DNA of 59,312 nt from Nesterenkonia sp. E16_10 (GCF_017347085.1 NZ_JADPSA010000040.1:1-59312); one strand, 5' to 3'. Counted from the first letter of the stretch, positions 18,152 to 26,305 are shown. The notes: generated by a model not told the origin, from the sequence alone. Translations and numbers: made by a program.

Positions 18152-18319
18152 GAGGTTCCCGGTGTTGCGCAAGCGGTCGGCCTCAGCTGTGGAAATCAGC
18201 GGTGGAAACCCGTGACGTGAACTCGAATCTGCTGCCCCGGGGCTGGGCACCGGTGGGACGCCGTCGGTCGGTGCACAGGGGCAGGGCGCAGGGTCAGTGC
18301 AGGGGGCCAGGGCGCAGAG

Positions 18320-18898
18320 TCAGTGCACGGCGTTCTGCGCGGCCGGCAGTCCATCGGAGATCAGCAGCTCCACCGCGTCGGCCAGCCGGGAGATGAAGAT
18401 TCCCAGCTCCTTCTGTTCGGCGGCACTGAACTTCTGCAGCACGTAGTCCGCGCTGTCCATGCGTCCCGGGGGCCTGCCCACTCCGGCGCGCACGCGCAGG
18501 TAGTCGCGGTCGCCCCCGAGGTGGGTGGTGATGGACTTCAACCCGTTGTGCCCGCCCTCGGAGCCGCCACGCTTGAGCTTGGCGCGGCCGAAGTCCAGGT
18601 CGAGCTCGTCGTGGACCACGATCAGGTTCTGCGTGGGGACGGAGAAGTAGTCCATCAGTCCGCGCACCGGTTTCCCGGAGAGGTTCATGTAGCCCTCGGA
18701 GATCGCGAAGACCACCTTGGGTCCGCCGGGACCCAGTCGGGCTGCTACGGCCTTGGCCCCGACCTTGGTCCGCGTGTATTTCGCGTCCATGCGGTCGAGG
18801 AGTTCCTCGAGCACCATGTGCCCGATATTGTGCCGGGTATGACGATAGCGGGACCCGGGGTTCCCGAGTCCCGCTACCAACCACGTCTCTGAAGCCAT
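18320..18898 (-). CDS. pth: Peptidyl-tRNA hydrolase
   Basis: A 192-residue Pth. The N-terminal GLGNPGSRYRHTRHNIGHMV carries the conserved Asn and catalytic His; PVRGLMDYF, VVHDELDLDFGRAKLKRGGSEGGHNGLKSI and the RVRAGVGRPPG stretch are all present. It cleaves the ester bond of peptidyl-tRNAs dropped by ribosomes. It lies 35 bp downstream of rplY on the same strand, the usual actinobacterial rplY-pth arrangement. Confidence 0.95.
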   Translation of the reverse strand: MASETWLVAGLGNPGSRYRHTRHNIGHMVLEELLDRMDAKYTRTKVGAKAVAARLGPGGPKVVFAISEGYMNLSGKPVRGLMDYFSVPTQNLIVVHDELDLDFGRAKLKRGGSEGGHNGLKSITTHLGGDRDYLRVRAGVGRPPGRMDSADYVLQKFSAAEQKELGIFISRLADAVELLISDGLPAAQNAVH

Positions 18899-18933
18899 GC
18901 TTCGAGCCTAGTGGAGTCTCAGCGTGAGGTTGT

Positions 18934-19572
18934 TCAGCTCTCTTCGCCTTCGGCCTTCTCTTCGGACTCGCCTTCGGCGGTCTCGCCCTCGGCGGCCTCA
19001 TCCTCGGTGGTCTCTTCCTCGTCGCCCAGGTCCTGCTCGACGGGCTCGTGGATGGAGACGACCGGGGACTCCATGTCGCTCAGCGCCAGGGTCACGCCCT
19101 TGGGCAGCGTGATGTGCTCCGGGAGGGCGTTCTCGTCGCGGTCGGTGATGTCCACGGTGACGTGCTCGGGCAGGTGGGTCGCCTCGGCCTCGACGGCGAC
19201 GGTGGCCTGCTCCAGGATCCACTCGAAGCCGACTGCGGGCTCGCCGGTGACCTCGACGTAGACGTCGACGACGACCTTCTCGCCGCGACGCACGGTGAGC
19301 AGGTCCATGTGGTCGATGGAGCGCTTGATGATGTCGCGCTGGATGGCCTTGGGGATCACCAGCTGCTCGGTGCCCTCGATGTCCAGGGTGATCAGCGCGT
19401 TGGGGTTACGCACTGCGAGGTGGGTCTGGTGACCGGGGAGCACGACGTGGATGGGGTCTTCGCCGTGGCCGTAGACCACTGCCGGGATCAGGTCGTCGCG
19501 GCGGGCCTTGCGGGCTGCGCCCTTGCCGAACTCGGTGCGCTTGGTGGCGGGAATGACAATCTTGTCAGCCAT
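18934..19572 (-). CDS. rplY: 50S ribosomal protein L25/general stress protein Ctc
   Basis: A 212-residue Ctc-type L25. The N-terminal domain (TKRTEFGKGAARKARRDDLIPAVVYG) binds 5S rRNA, followed by the beta-rich TL5/Ctc C-terminal domain (GEPAVGFEWILEQ, THLPEHVTVDITD) and a ~40-residue acidic tail of Glu/Asp/Ala. GAAGGA precedes ATG 19572. prs, the usual upstream neighbour in actinobacteria, is here 13.6 kb away, so rplY-pth must rely on its own promoter. Confidence 0.95.
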   Translation of the reverse strand: MADKIVIPATKRTEFGKGAARKARRDDLIPAVVYGHGEDPIHVVLPGHQTHLAVRNPNALITLDIEGTEQLVIPKAIQRDIIKRSIDHMDLLTVRRGEKVVVDVYVEVTGEPAVGFEWILEQATVAVEAEATHLPEHVTVDITDRDENALPEHITLPKGVTLALSDMESPVVSIHEPVEQDLGDEEETTEDEAAEGETAEGESEEKAEGEES

Positions 19573-19751
19573 GGTGTTGTCCTTCGTTGGTTGGATTCGT
19601 ATTGATCCAGGCACCAACGACAAGTGAATTCCAGGCTCTCCGCGCATGAGCAACGGTGATGTTCTCCTGCAAGTTCGCCTCGTCGATCACGGGGCTGACG
19701 TCTCACGGATCGATCCGCGGATGTCGCCCCCTCGCCTGGGCACAGCTGATG

Positions 19752-19757
19752 ACTATA
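19752..19757 (-). promoter_or_regulatory. Candidate -10 box for rplY-pth
   Basis: TATAGT on the minus strand, about 180 bp upstream of rplY and just after the pcaJ stop codon. No convincing -35 hexamer is seen at 17 bp. It is the best AT-rich hexamer between pcaJ and rplY, so the leader would be long if it is used. Confidence 0.3.
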
Positions 19758-19765
19758 CCAGCTGG

Positions 19766-20452
19766 TTAGCCGGCGATCACCACGGGGAAGTCGAACCGCT
19801 TCACCAGCTCCTCGGGCGCGATCCCGTAGGCCTCGCGCAGCACCAGTCGGGGTCCGCCGTCCTGCGCCTCGATCAGGAAGACGCCGTGGTCGGTGTAGAC
19901 CCGGCTCACGCAGCCCAGCCCGGTCACCGGGTAGCTGCAGTCGGCCACGATCTTGGGGGTGCCGTCCTTGGCGAACAGCGACATCATCACAAAGACCTCT
20001 TTGGCTCCGATGGCGAGATCCATGGCGCCGCCCACCGCCGGAATGGCATCGGGGGCGCCGGTGGACCAGTTCGCCAGGTCCCCGCCCGTCGAGACCTGGA
20101 AGGCGCCGAGGACGCAGACGTCGAGGTGCCCACCGCGCATCATTGCGAAGGAATCGGCGTGGTGGAAGTAGCTGGCTCCGGGGAGTTCGGTGACCGGGAT
20201 CTTTCCGGCGTTGATCAGCTCTTCGTCGATATCCTCGCCGTGGGCCTCACGCCCCATGCCGAGCATTCCGTTCTCGGTGTGCAGCGTGACCCGCTGCTCG
20301 GGAGTGAGGTGGTCCGAGACCTTGGTGGGCTGGCCGATGCCGAGGTTCACATAGGAGCCGGGCGCGATGTCGGCCGCGACGAGCTTCGCGAGGTCCTCAC
20401 GGGAGAGCGGCTGGTGGTCCATCTGGCTGGCGGTGCTGTTCTGGCGGCTCAT
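19766..20452 (-). CDS. pcaJ: 3-oxoadipate CoA-transferase, beta subunit
   Basis: A 228-residue subunit B of a 3-oxoacid CoA-transferase. YVNLGIGQPTKVSD opens the domain and TENGMLGMG contains the catalytic glutamate that forms the CoA thioester. Ends with the typical DFPVV. It overlaps pcaI by 4 bp (ATGA), as expected for two subunits of one enzyme. With the neighbouring pcaF thiolase and IclR regulator the natural substrate is 3-oxoadipate, giving 3-oxoadipyl-CoA from succinyl-CoA. A succinyl-CoA:acetoacetate (ScoB) role cannot be excluded by sequence alone. Confidence 0.88.
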   Translation of the reverse strand: MSRQNSTASQMDHQPLSREDLAKLVAADIAPGSYVNLGIGQPTKVSDHLTPEQRVTLHTENGMLGMGREAHGEDIDEELINAGKIPVTELPGASYFHHADSFAMMRGGHLDVCVLGAFQVSTGGDLANWSTGAPDAIPAVGGAMDLAIGAKEVFVMMSLFAKDGTPKIVADCSYPVTGLGCVSRVYTDHGVFLIEAQDGGPRLVLREAYGIAPEELVKRFDFPVVIAG

Positions 20453-21144
20453 GCTTGCTTCGCTTCCTGGGTCTGGCTGGTGCCGGGGGTCAGGGCGGTC
20501 ACGGTGTCCACGTAGATTCCGGGGGTGATCACGTTCTCCGGATCGAGGGAGCCGCTGGGGACCAGCTCCGCGACCTGCACCACCGTGTGCGAGGCGGCGG
20601 CGGCCATCACCGGGCCGAAGTTCCGGGCGGTCTTGCGGTAGACCAGGTTGCCGACGTCGTCGGCTTTGAGTGCCTTGATCAGCGCGACGTCGCCGCGGAT
20701 CGGGTGTTCCAGCACGTAGTTCCGGCCCTCGATCTCTCGGGTCTCCTTGCCCTCGGCGAGGCTGGTGCCATAGCCGGTGGGCGTGAAGAAGGCGCCGATG
20801 CCGGCACCGGCGGCGCGCAGCCGCTCGGCGAGGTTGCCCTGCGGCACCAGTTCCAGCTCGAGCTCCCCGGCCCGGTAGGCCGCGTCGAAGTGCCAGGAGT
20901 CTGACTGCCGCGGAAAGGAACAGATCACCTTGCGCACTCGACGCTCCTTGATCAGCAGCGCGAGACCACGGTCCCCCTGCCCGGCATTGTTGCTCACCAC
21001 CGTGAGGTCGCTGGTGCCGGAGTCCAGGAGCGCGTCAATGAGCTCCATGGGCTGCCCGGCGTTGCCGAAACCGCCGAGCAGCACGGTGGCGCCGTCGCTC
21101 ACGCCGGCCACGGCCTCGGCGGCGGTGTCTACGAATTCAGTCAT
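20449..21144 (-). CDS. pcaI: 3-oxoadipate CoA-transferase, alpha subunit
   Basis: A 231-residue subunit A of the CoA-transferase. VLLGGFGNAGQPMELIDALL includes the glycine-rich CoA-binding segment; SNNAGQGDRGLALLI and FFTPTGYGT follow, as in PcaI/ScoA proteins. ATG 21144 follows the thiolase stop by 13 bp; the large open frame upstream (to 21585) is antisense-like. It forms the heteromeric enzyme with pcaJ, whose start overlaps its stop by 4 bp. Confidence 0.88.
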   Translation of the reverse strand: MTEFVDTAAEAVAGVSDGATVLLGGFGNAGQPMELIDALLDSGTSDLTVVSNNAGQGDRGLALLIKERRVRKVICSFPRQSDSWHFDAAYRAGELELELVPQGNLAERLRAAGAGIGAFFTPTGYGTSLAEGKETREIEGRNYVLEHPIRGDVALIKALKADDVGNLVYRKTARNFGPVMAAAASHTVVQVAELVPSGSLDPENVITPGIYVDTVTALTPGTSQTQEAKQA

Positions 21145-21157
21145 CGGTCTCTTCCCT

Positions 21158-22447
21158 CTAGTTCTGGGTGGGCTGGGCGGTCTGGATGGGCTGGGCGGCA
21201 TGGATGGGCTGGGCGGCGTGGATGGGCTGGGTGGGCTGGGCGGCGGTACGGGTGGTGGCGTTCTCGAGCACGACGGCCAGGCCCTGACCCACTCCGATGC
21301 ACAGTGTGGCCACGCCCCAGCGTTCGCCGCCCAGCTGCATCCGCTTCGCCAGGGTGGCCAGCACACGGGTGCCCGAGGCGCCGAGCGGATGGCCGATCGC
21401 GATGGCACCGCCCCAGGCGTTGACGATCTCCGGGTCGACCTCCCAGGCGTCGAGGCAGGCCAGGGACTGCGCGGCGAACGCTTCGTTGAGCTCCACCGCG
21501 CCGACCTCGGCCCAGCCGATCCCGGCGCGCTTGAGCGCCTTGTTGCTGGCTTCGACCGGGGCGTAGCCGAAGTACTGCGGTTCATTGGCGGCCGCGGCCC
21601 AGCCGGCGATCCGCACCTGCGGCGTCAGGCCCAGCTTCTCTCCGCCGGCCGCGGATCCGAGCCAGACGGCGGAGGCGCCGTCGTTCATCGGGGAGGCATT
21701 GCCGGCGGTGACGGTGCCGTTCTCGCGGCGGAACACGGTGCGCAGCCCGGCGAGCTTCTCATGCGTGACGCCGGCCCGGATGGTCTCATCAGTGTCCAGG
21801 TCTACGCCGGGCACGGCCACGGTGAGGTCGCTGAGGTGCCCCTGCGCCCAGGCGCGGGCGGCGAGGTCGTGGGAGCGGGCCGCGAACGCGTCCTGTCGTT
21901 CGCGGTCGATGCCGTGGCGCTCGCGCAGCTGCTCGGTGGCCTCCCCGAGCGAGACGGTCCACTGGCTGGGCATGCGCTCGTTGATCAGCCGCCATCCCAA
22001 TGTGGTGTTGGCCAGCTCGAGGTTGGCCATCGGGAAGGGGCGTTCGGTCTTGGGCAGCACCCAGGGGGCTCGGGACATGGATTCCACGCCGCCGGCGAGG
22101 ATCACATCGGTCTCCCCCAGCGCGATCTGCCGGGCGCCGGAGATCGCGGCATCCAGGGAGGAGCCGCAAAGCCGGTTGATGGTGGTGGCCGGCACGCTGA
22201 CCGGCAGCTGGGCCAGCAGCCAGGCCATGCGCGCCACGTTGCGGTTCTCCTCGCCGGCGCCGTTGGCGTTGCCGAAGATCACCTCCCCGACGACCTCCCC
22301 CGCATTCTCCGGGTCCAGCCCGGGAGCCTGTGCAACGAGTTCGGAGATCACCAGTGCGGCGAGGTCATCTGGGCGCTGTCCGGACAGGGCGCCGCCGACC
22401 TTGCCGAAGGGGGTCCGAAGACCCTGATAGACGAAGACGTCCTGCAT
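21158..22447 (-). CDS. pcaF: 3-oxoadipyl-CoA thiolase (acetyl-CoA acyltransferase)
   Basis: A 429-residue thiolase. The nucleophilic cysteine lies in NRLCGSSLDAA (about residue 90), and the other active-site residues are in VELNEAFAAQ, GGAIAIGHPLGASGTR and CIGVGQG. Thiolase cleaves 3-oxoadipyl-CoA to succinyl-CoA and acetyl-CoA, the last step of the beta-ketoadipate pathway. ATG 22447 has GGGAG five bases upstream. The C-terminus carries an extra ~30-residue tail of Ala/Gln/Pro repeats (AAQPIH units) beyond the normal thiolase end, encoded by the tandem repeat at 21165-21245. The gene leads the transcript pcaF-pcaI-pcaJ. Confidence 0.9.
   Translation of the reverse strand: MQDVFVYQGLRTPFGKVGGALSGQRPDDLAALVISELVAQAPGLDPENAGEVVGEVIFGNANGAGEENRNVARMAWLLAQLPVSVPATTINRLCGSSLDAAISGARQIALGETDVILAGGVESMSRAPWVLPKTERPFPMANLELANTTLGWRLINERMPSQWTVSLGEATEQLRERHGIDRERQDAFAARSHDLAARAWAQGHLSDLTVAVPGVDLDTDETIRAGVTHEKLAGLRTVFRRENGTVTAGNASPMNDGASAVWLGSAAGGEKLGLTPQVRIAGWAAAANEPQYFGYAPVEASNKALKRAGIGWAEVGAVELNEAFAAQSLACLDAWEVDPEIVNAWGGAIAIGHPLGASGTRVLATLAKRMQLGGERWGVATLCIGVGQGLAVVLENATTRTAAQPTQPIHAAQPIHAAQPIQTAQPTQN
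21165..21245. repeat. Degenerate ~18-bp tandem repeat in 3' end of pcaF
   Basis: Roughly four copies of a unit resembling CTGGGCGGCATGGATGGG. The unit length is a multiple of three and gives the repeated AAQPIH hexapeptide at the thiolase C-terminus. Probably a slippage-prone tract without catalytic role. Confidence 0.75.
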
Positions 22448-22482
22448 ATGAGCTCCCTGTCTCTGGGTGAATCCACACCGTT

Positions 22483-22511
22483 GTTCGCTATGCAAACATC
22501 TGTGCGCTATG
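22483..22511. promoter_or_regulatory. Candidate PcaR operator upstream of pcaF
   Basis: Two 10-bp direct repeats, GTTCGCTATG (22483-22492) and GTGCGCTATG (22502-22511), start 19 bp apart, near two helical turns. The first extends into an imperfect 15-bp palindrome GTTCGC-TAT-GCAAAC, the kind of site IclR proteins bind. It lies 36-64 bp upstream of the pcaF start and 86 bp beyond the regulator stop codon. Known PcaU/PobR sites also use repeated 10-bp half-sites, so control by the adjacent IclR protein is plausible. Confidence 0.5.
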
Positions 22512-22596
22512 TAGTAGGGAGCATAGTCGGACCCCCAGCATTTCGCCAGAGGTGCGGGTCAGAGGTGCGGACTAGGGGTGCGGACTAGGGCTCGGG

Positions 22597-23427
22597 TCAG
22601 AGGCCCTGCGGCACGGTGAGTCGACGGACGTCCTCGCCCAGGGAGCGAATCAGGTCCTCCACCGCCGCGGCGCAGCGCTGCAGATCGGGCAACGTGCGAG
22701 CGAGGGACTCCTGAGCGGACTCCCTGCCGGCCGAGAGCGAGGTGTTCAGTGCGAGCACGGTGTTCCCGGCGGCGTCGCGGACCGGGACCGCCACCGAGCG
22801 CAGCCCGTCCTCGAGCTCTTCATCGACCACCGCGTAGCCCGTGGCGCGGACCCCGGCGATGATCTCGCGCAGCCGGGTCGGGTCGGTGACGGTGCGCGAG
22901 GTGTAGGCCCGATGGTCTGCGGTGCGCAGACGATCCTCGAGCGCCTCCTCCCCCAGCCCGGCGAGCAGCACCCGCCCCATCGAGGTGGCCAACGCCGGAA
23001 GCTTGGTGCCCAGCCCCAGGTCGATCCGCATGATCCGGCGGGTGTGCACCCGGCAGACATACATCACCTCATCGCCGAGGAGCAGCGCCGCCGAGCAGGA
23101 TTCGCCGAGCTTCCCGGAGAGCTCACCGAGCGAGGGCTGAAGCAGCTCATGCCAGCCGCGTCCGGACCAGTATCCCTGCCCGAGCCCGAGCACCTTGGGC
23201 GTGAGCTCGAAGAACCGGCCATCGGTATAGGCGTAACCCTCGTGGACCAGGGTGAGCAGCATGCGCCGTGCGGTGGCCCGGCTGACCTCGGCGCGCCGGG
23301 CCACATCGGAGAGCGTCAGCTTGGGCTCCGTGGCGGAGAAGGACTCAAGGACCCGGAGCCCGGTGGCGAGCGATCGGACGAACTCATTGCGATTGACGCC
23401 GGACTGCGCGGCGGGCTCCTGATCCAT
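22597..23427 (-). CDS. pcaR: IclR-family transcriptional regulator, PcaR/PobR type
   Basis: A 276-residue IclR regulator. The N-terminal winged helix-turn-helix spans about residues 15-75 (LTLSDVARRAEVSRATARRMLLTLVHEGY). The C-terminal effector domain has RIDLGLGTKLPALATSMGRVLLA and DEELEDGLRSVAVPVRD, stretches typical of the PcaR/PcaU/PobR branch, which responds to protocatechuate, p-hydroxybenzoate or beta-ketoadipate. It lies upstream of pcaF on the same strand with a 149-bp gap holding the candidate operator. The minus-strand TAGGAT at 23434-23439 ends six bases before ATG 23427, so the transcript may be leaderless. Confidence 0.9.
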   Translation of the reverse strand: MDQEPAAQSGVNRNEFVRSLATGLRVLESFSATEPKLTLSDVARRAEVSRATARRMLLTLVHEGYAYTDGRFFELTPKVLGLGQGYWSGRGWHELLQPSLGELSGKLGESCSAALLLGDEVMYVCRVHTRRIMRIDLGLGTKLPALATSMGRVLLAGLGEEALEDRLRTADHRAYTSRTVTDPTRLREIIAGVRATGYAVVDEELEDGLRSVAVPVRDAAGNTVLALNTSLSAGRESAQESLARTLPDLQRCAAAVEDLIRSLGEDVRRLTVPQGL

Positions 23428-23433
23428 GCAGTG

Positions 23434-23439
23434 ATCCTA
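23434..23439 (-). promoter_or_regulatory. Candidate leaderless -10 box of pcaR
   Basis: TAGGAT on the minus strand, ending six bases before the pcaR ATG. That spacing would place the transcript start at or next to the start codon, a common actinobacterial arrangement. No clear -35 element is visible. Confidence 0.35.
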
Positions 23440-23468
23440 TCCACCCACTGAACCACCCCTCCCTTCGC

Positions 23469-23536
23469 TGAGGGGCGGATTCTCCGAGTGGTTGACGCGG
23501 TTCTCGGGTCAGAATGCTCGCTGAATCCGCCTCTCA
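23469..23536. repeat. 68-bp hairpin element, left copy
   Basis: Terminal arms of 20 bp at 23469-23488 and 23517-23536 are inverted copies of each other at 17 of 20 positions (core GGGCGGATTC / GAATCCGCC). A 28-bp centre contains a shorter internal inverted pair TGAC/GTCA. The second copy at 33081-33148 has the same total length and nearly identical arms but a different centre. This copy lies between the pcaR start and the broken 5' end of qsuB, ending about 19 bp before recognisable qsuB codons. Confidence 0.8.
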
Positions 23537-23554
23537 ACGCTGGCCACGCATTGC

Positions 23555-25159
23555 CATGTCCGGGATTTCGAAGGGGTCAGCGAGGAGCTGCTCGAGCAGA
23601 ACCTGCGCCGCGCCGAGGCGAAGCTCCAGCTGATGAACCGCCTGGGCGCGGAGACCATCCTGGTGTGCAGCAACGCCGGCACGGCCACCGTCGACGACGA
23701 CGCGGTGGTCGCCCAGCAGCTCGCCGCACTGGCCGACCTCGCCGCCGGCTACGACATCCGGATCGCCTATGAGGCACTGGCCTGGGGCCGCTACGTCAAT
23801 GATTACCGCCACGCCTGGCGGCTGGTGCAGCTCGCCGACCGCCCGAATCTCGGCACCTGCCTGGACAGCTTCCACATCCTCGCCCGCGGCCACGACCCGG
23901 CGGAGATCGAGGGCATCGACGGGGAGAAGATCTTCTTCCTCCAGCTTGCCGACGCCCCGCAGCTCGATATGGACGTGCTCTCCTGGAGCCGGCATCACCG
24001 GCTGTTTCCCGGCGAAGGCTCCTTCGACCTCAGCGGCTTCCTGAGCCATGTGCTCAAGGCGGGTTACACAGGTCCGCTCTCTCTCGAGGTCTTCAACGAC
24101 ACCTTCCGGCAGACCGACGTCACCAGCACCGCCGCTCATGCACGACGGTCGCTGACCTGGCTGGCGGACCGTGCCTCGGCGGCGAATGGGTGGAGCACCG
24201 ACCGGCTCCCGTCCGCGCAGAGCCCGCGCAGCGTGGACTTCGTGGAGATCACCGGCTCCGATCTCGAGGCGGCAGATGAGAGCCTGGACCAGCTCGGCTT
24301 CACCTTCCGCGGCAAACACCGCACGAAACAGGTGCGCCTGTGGACTCTGGGCTCTACCCGGATCATCCTCAATGAACAGAGCCAGCAACCGGCACCGCAC
24401 CTCTCGGCGATCGGACTGCTGGTCGACGACGCCGGCCAGGCCCTTGCCCGCGGTGCGGCCCTCGGGGCGCCCGTGGTCTTTCGCCGCACCTATGCCGGGG
24501 ACCACGAGCTCCGAGCCCTCGGCGCACCGGATGGGACGGTCATCTACTTCAACGATGCCCCGGCTGAAGACACCTGGGTCACCGAGTTCGAGGGTGGGCA
24601 GGCTGCCGCGGAGTCCCGCCACGCGGTGGATCACATCAACCTGTCCTACCGCTGGCATGAGTTCGAAGAGACGGTGCTCTTCTTCCACAGCGTGCTCGGG
24701 CTGCAGGCGCAGACCCCGGAGAACGTGCCCAGCCCACAGGGCCTGGTGCGCAGCCAGGTGATGCGCACCGCCGATGCCACGGTGCGACTGCCGCTGAACC
24801 TCGCCCCACCCACTGCCCCGCTGCCCCCGCGTCACATCGCGGTGACCTGCACGGACATCCTTGAACTGGCGCGCCGAGCGCAGGAGCGCGGACTGCGCTT
24901 CCTGTCCATCCCGGACAACTACTACGCCGATCTGCACGCCCGCTTCGGGCTGGACCAGGACTACCTGGCCCAGCTGAAGACGCTGAACCTGCTCTATGAC
25001 CGAGACGCCGACGGCGAGTTCATCCACTTCTACACCCCGACGATCGGGGGGCTCTTCCTGGAGATGGTCCAGCGCGTCGGGAGTTACGACGGCTACGGCG
25101 CGGCCAACGCCCCGGTCCGCCTGGCAGCCCAGCGCCGCCAGTCCCAACCCTTGCGCTGA
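23555..25159 (+). pseudogene. qsuB: 5'-truncated 3-dehydroshikimate dehydratase (QsuB type)
   Basis: The intact family is ~620 residues: an N-terminal xylose-isomerase-like TIM barrel (dehydratase) plus a C-terminal two-unit VOC/HPPD-like domain. Homology here begins mid-barrel at HVRDFEGVSEELLEQNL, roughly 60 residues in, then continues unbroken to the normal C-terminus (NAPVRLAAQ). The barrel metal ligands remain in AYEALAWG, CLDSFHI, FLQLADAP and LSLEVFND. An ATG at 23633 could start a 508-residue protein lacking the first barrel strands, which is unlikely to fold normally. The enzyme turns 3-dehydroshikimate into protocatechuate and would feed the adjacent pca module. The lost 5' end abuts the 68-bp element, suggesting a deletion there. 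Confidence 0.8.
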
Positions 25160-25306
25160 GGCACAGATGCCGCGACTGACGAGGCGAGCCGGGGAGGTGC
25201 TGGTGGGTTTGAGCGGGCGCCCAGCGGGAACCCTGAACGATCGTCATCGGTGCCGCCTTCATCCTCGGTGAGGTCTTTGGTTCACCCACCTCCGAAAAGT
25301 GCACCT

Positions 25307-25702
25307 ATGAATCCGCGGGGGACGGCTCCCCTTTACGCCTCAGGGCCGCAGCACGACCATGGGTGGATGAGTCCTGGAACCGAGACGCTGACCGTGGTCC
25401 TGGAGAACGTCGGGGGCACCTCATGGTGGGCCGGACTGCTGACCGTCTTGGCCTCACAGTCCGGAAGCACGCAACAGCGCTTTGTCGGTCAGGTCAATGG
25501 TGAAACGCGGTACAAGAGCTCCACGTTCCCCGTGGCAGGGCCGATCAGCTCCATCCCTCCCCAGGAGCAGTGGGCACCGGGGCTCACCGCCGCGCTGGAC
25601 GAGCTGCGAGACGATCTGGCCCGAGACGGGTGGGAGCAGCAGACCCAAGGGAGTCAACCATGGTCTCTGACGTTTAGGCGGGCAGACCCTTCGGCCCCCT
25701 AG
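25307..25702 (+). CDS. Hypothetical protein, about 131 residues
   Basis: An unrecognised small protein. It has a beta-rich centre (ETLTVVLENVGGTSWWAGLLTVL, TRYKSSTFPV) and an amphipathic C-terminal helix (TAALDELRDDLARDGWEQ) ending in a PWSLTFRR strand. This pattern recurs in small actinobacterial hypothetical proteins. Candidate starts are ATG 25307 and ATG 25367; the upstream ATG/GTG region to 25250 is not convincing. No ribosome-binding site stands out. It follows the broken qsuB gene by 147 bp and is convergent with the next gene. It could itself be a remnant. Confidence 0.45.
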   Translation: MNPRGTAPLYASGPQHDHGWMSPGTETLTVVLENVGGTSWWAGLLTVLASQSGSTQQRFVGQVNGETRYKSSTFPVAGPISSIPPQEQWAPGLTAALDELRDDLARDGWEQQTQGSQPWSLTFRRADPSAP

Positions 25703-25762
25703 CCGCCGATCCACTGATACCGCACGGCCCGACACCCGGCACGGCCCCGCACCCCCGCCGCA

Positions 25763-26305
25763 CTATGTGGAGGTCGATCTTTCGCGCATCTGATTCAGAC
25801 GCTGCGCGGTCAGCTCTGAATCCGGCACGGAGACGAAATACCACTCGGCCAGCCTCCCCCGGCCCGGCACTGTGACCTCTCCTGTCGAGACTCTCTGCCT
25901 GAACTCCGAGCTTGTCTTGATCAGAACGTTCTCCGCACCCGCCAGGTACCCTATTCGGCCGGTTCCCATCCACTTCCATCCCACGTCCATAGCTCCTCCC
26001 GTGGGGGCTTTCTCGATGGAGTTGATGGCCTCCCAGGGAAGTGTTCGAGAGACGAATGGACCGACGGAAAGCGTCAGACCTGCTTCGTTCGCATGCGTGT
26101 GCACCACGAGCACCTTGATGATTCCGACCAGGAGAACAGTGGTCAGACCGAGGCCCACCAGCGTCAGGACGATGCTCTGGACAGATGCGTCCTGGGAAGC
26201 GAAAGAAACCACTATCGCAATTGCCGCGGTCCATCCCAGAAGACCGTAGATCAGCCAGTACACAGGCTTCTGGGGATAGCTGACTGTACTGAGGTTTTCG
26301 CCCAC
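25763..26305 (-). CDS. Membrane protein with PH-like domain, unknown function
   Basis: A 180-residue protein starting at GTG 26305. Two transmembrane segments (about residues 14-34 and 44-68) precede a soluble domain with alternating beta-strands (TLSVGPFVSRTLPWEAINSIEKAP, NVLIKTSSEFRQRV). This layout matches small bacterial proteins with a pleckstrin-homology-like domain on a membrane hairpin. Base composition is lower in G+C than the flanking core genes, which fits an acquired segment. Partner and role unknown. Confidence 0.6.
   Translation of the reverse strand: MGENLSTVSYPQKPVYWLIYGLLGWTAAIAIVVSFASQDASVQSIVLTLVGLGLTTVLLVGIIKVLVVHTHANEAGLTLSVGPFVSRTLPWEAINSIEKAPTGGAMDVGWKWMGTGRIGYLAGAENVLIKTSSEFRQRVSTGEVTVPGRGRLAEWYFVSVPDSELTAQRLNQMRERSTST

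Noticed and set aside
19573-19765. Riboswitch or leader RNA upstream of rplY
   Set aside because: The gap contains no recognisable conserved RNA fold; only a weak -10-like hexamer and short palindromes are seen.
20930-22588. 552-codon plus-strand open frame opposite pcaF and pcaI
   Set aside because: Glycine/histidine-rich shadow of genes with clear catalytic motifs.
22552-22596. 13-bp tandem repeat (GTGCGGACTAGGG) just after pcaR as an operator
   Set aside because: Two copies in a simple GC-rich tract next to the stop codon, not symmetrical and too far from the pcaF start to be preferred over the 22483-22511 site.
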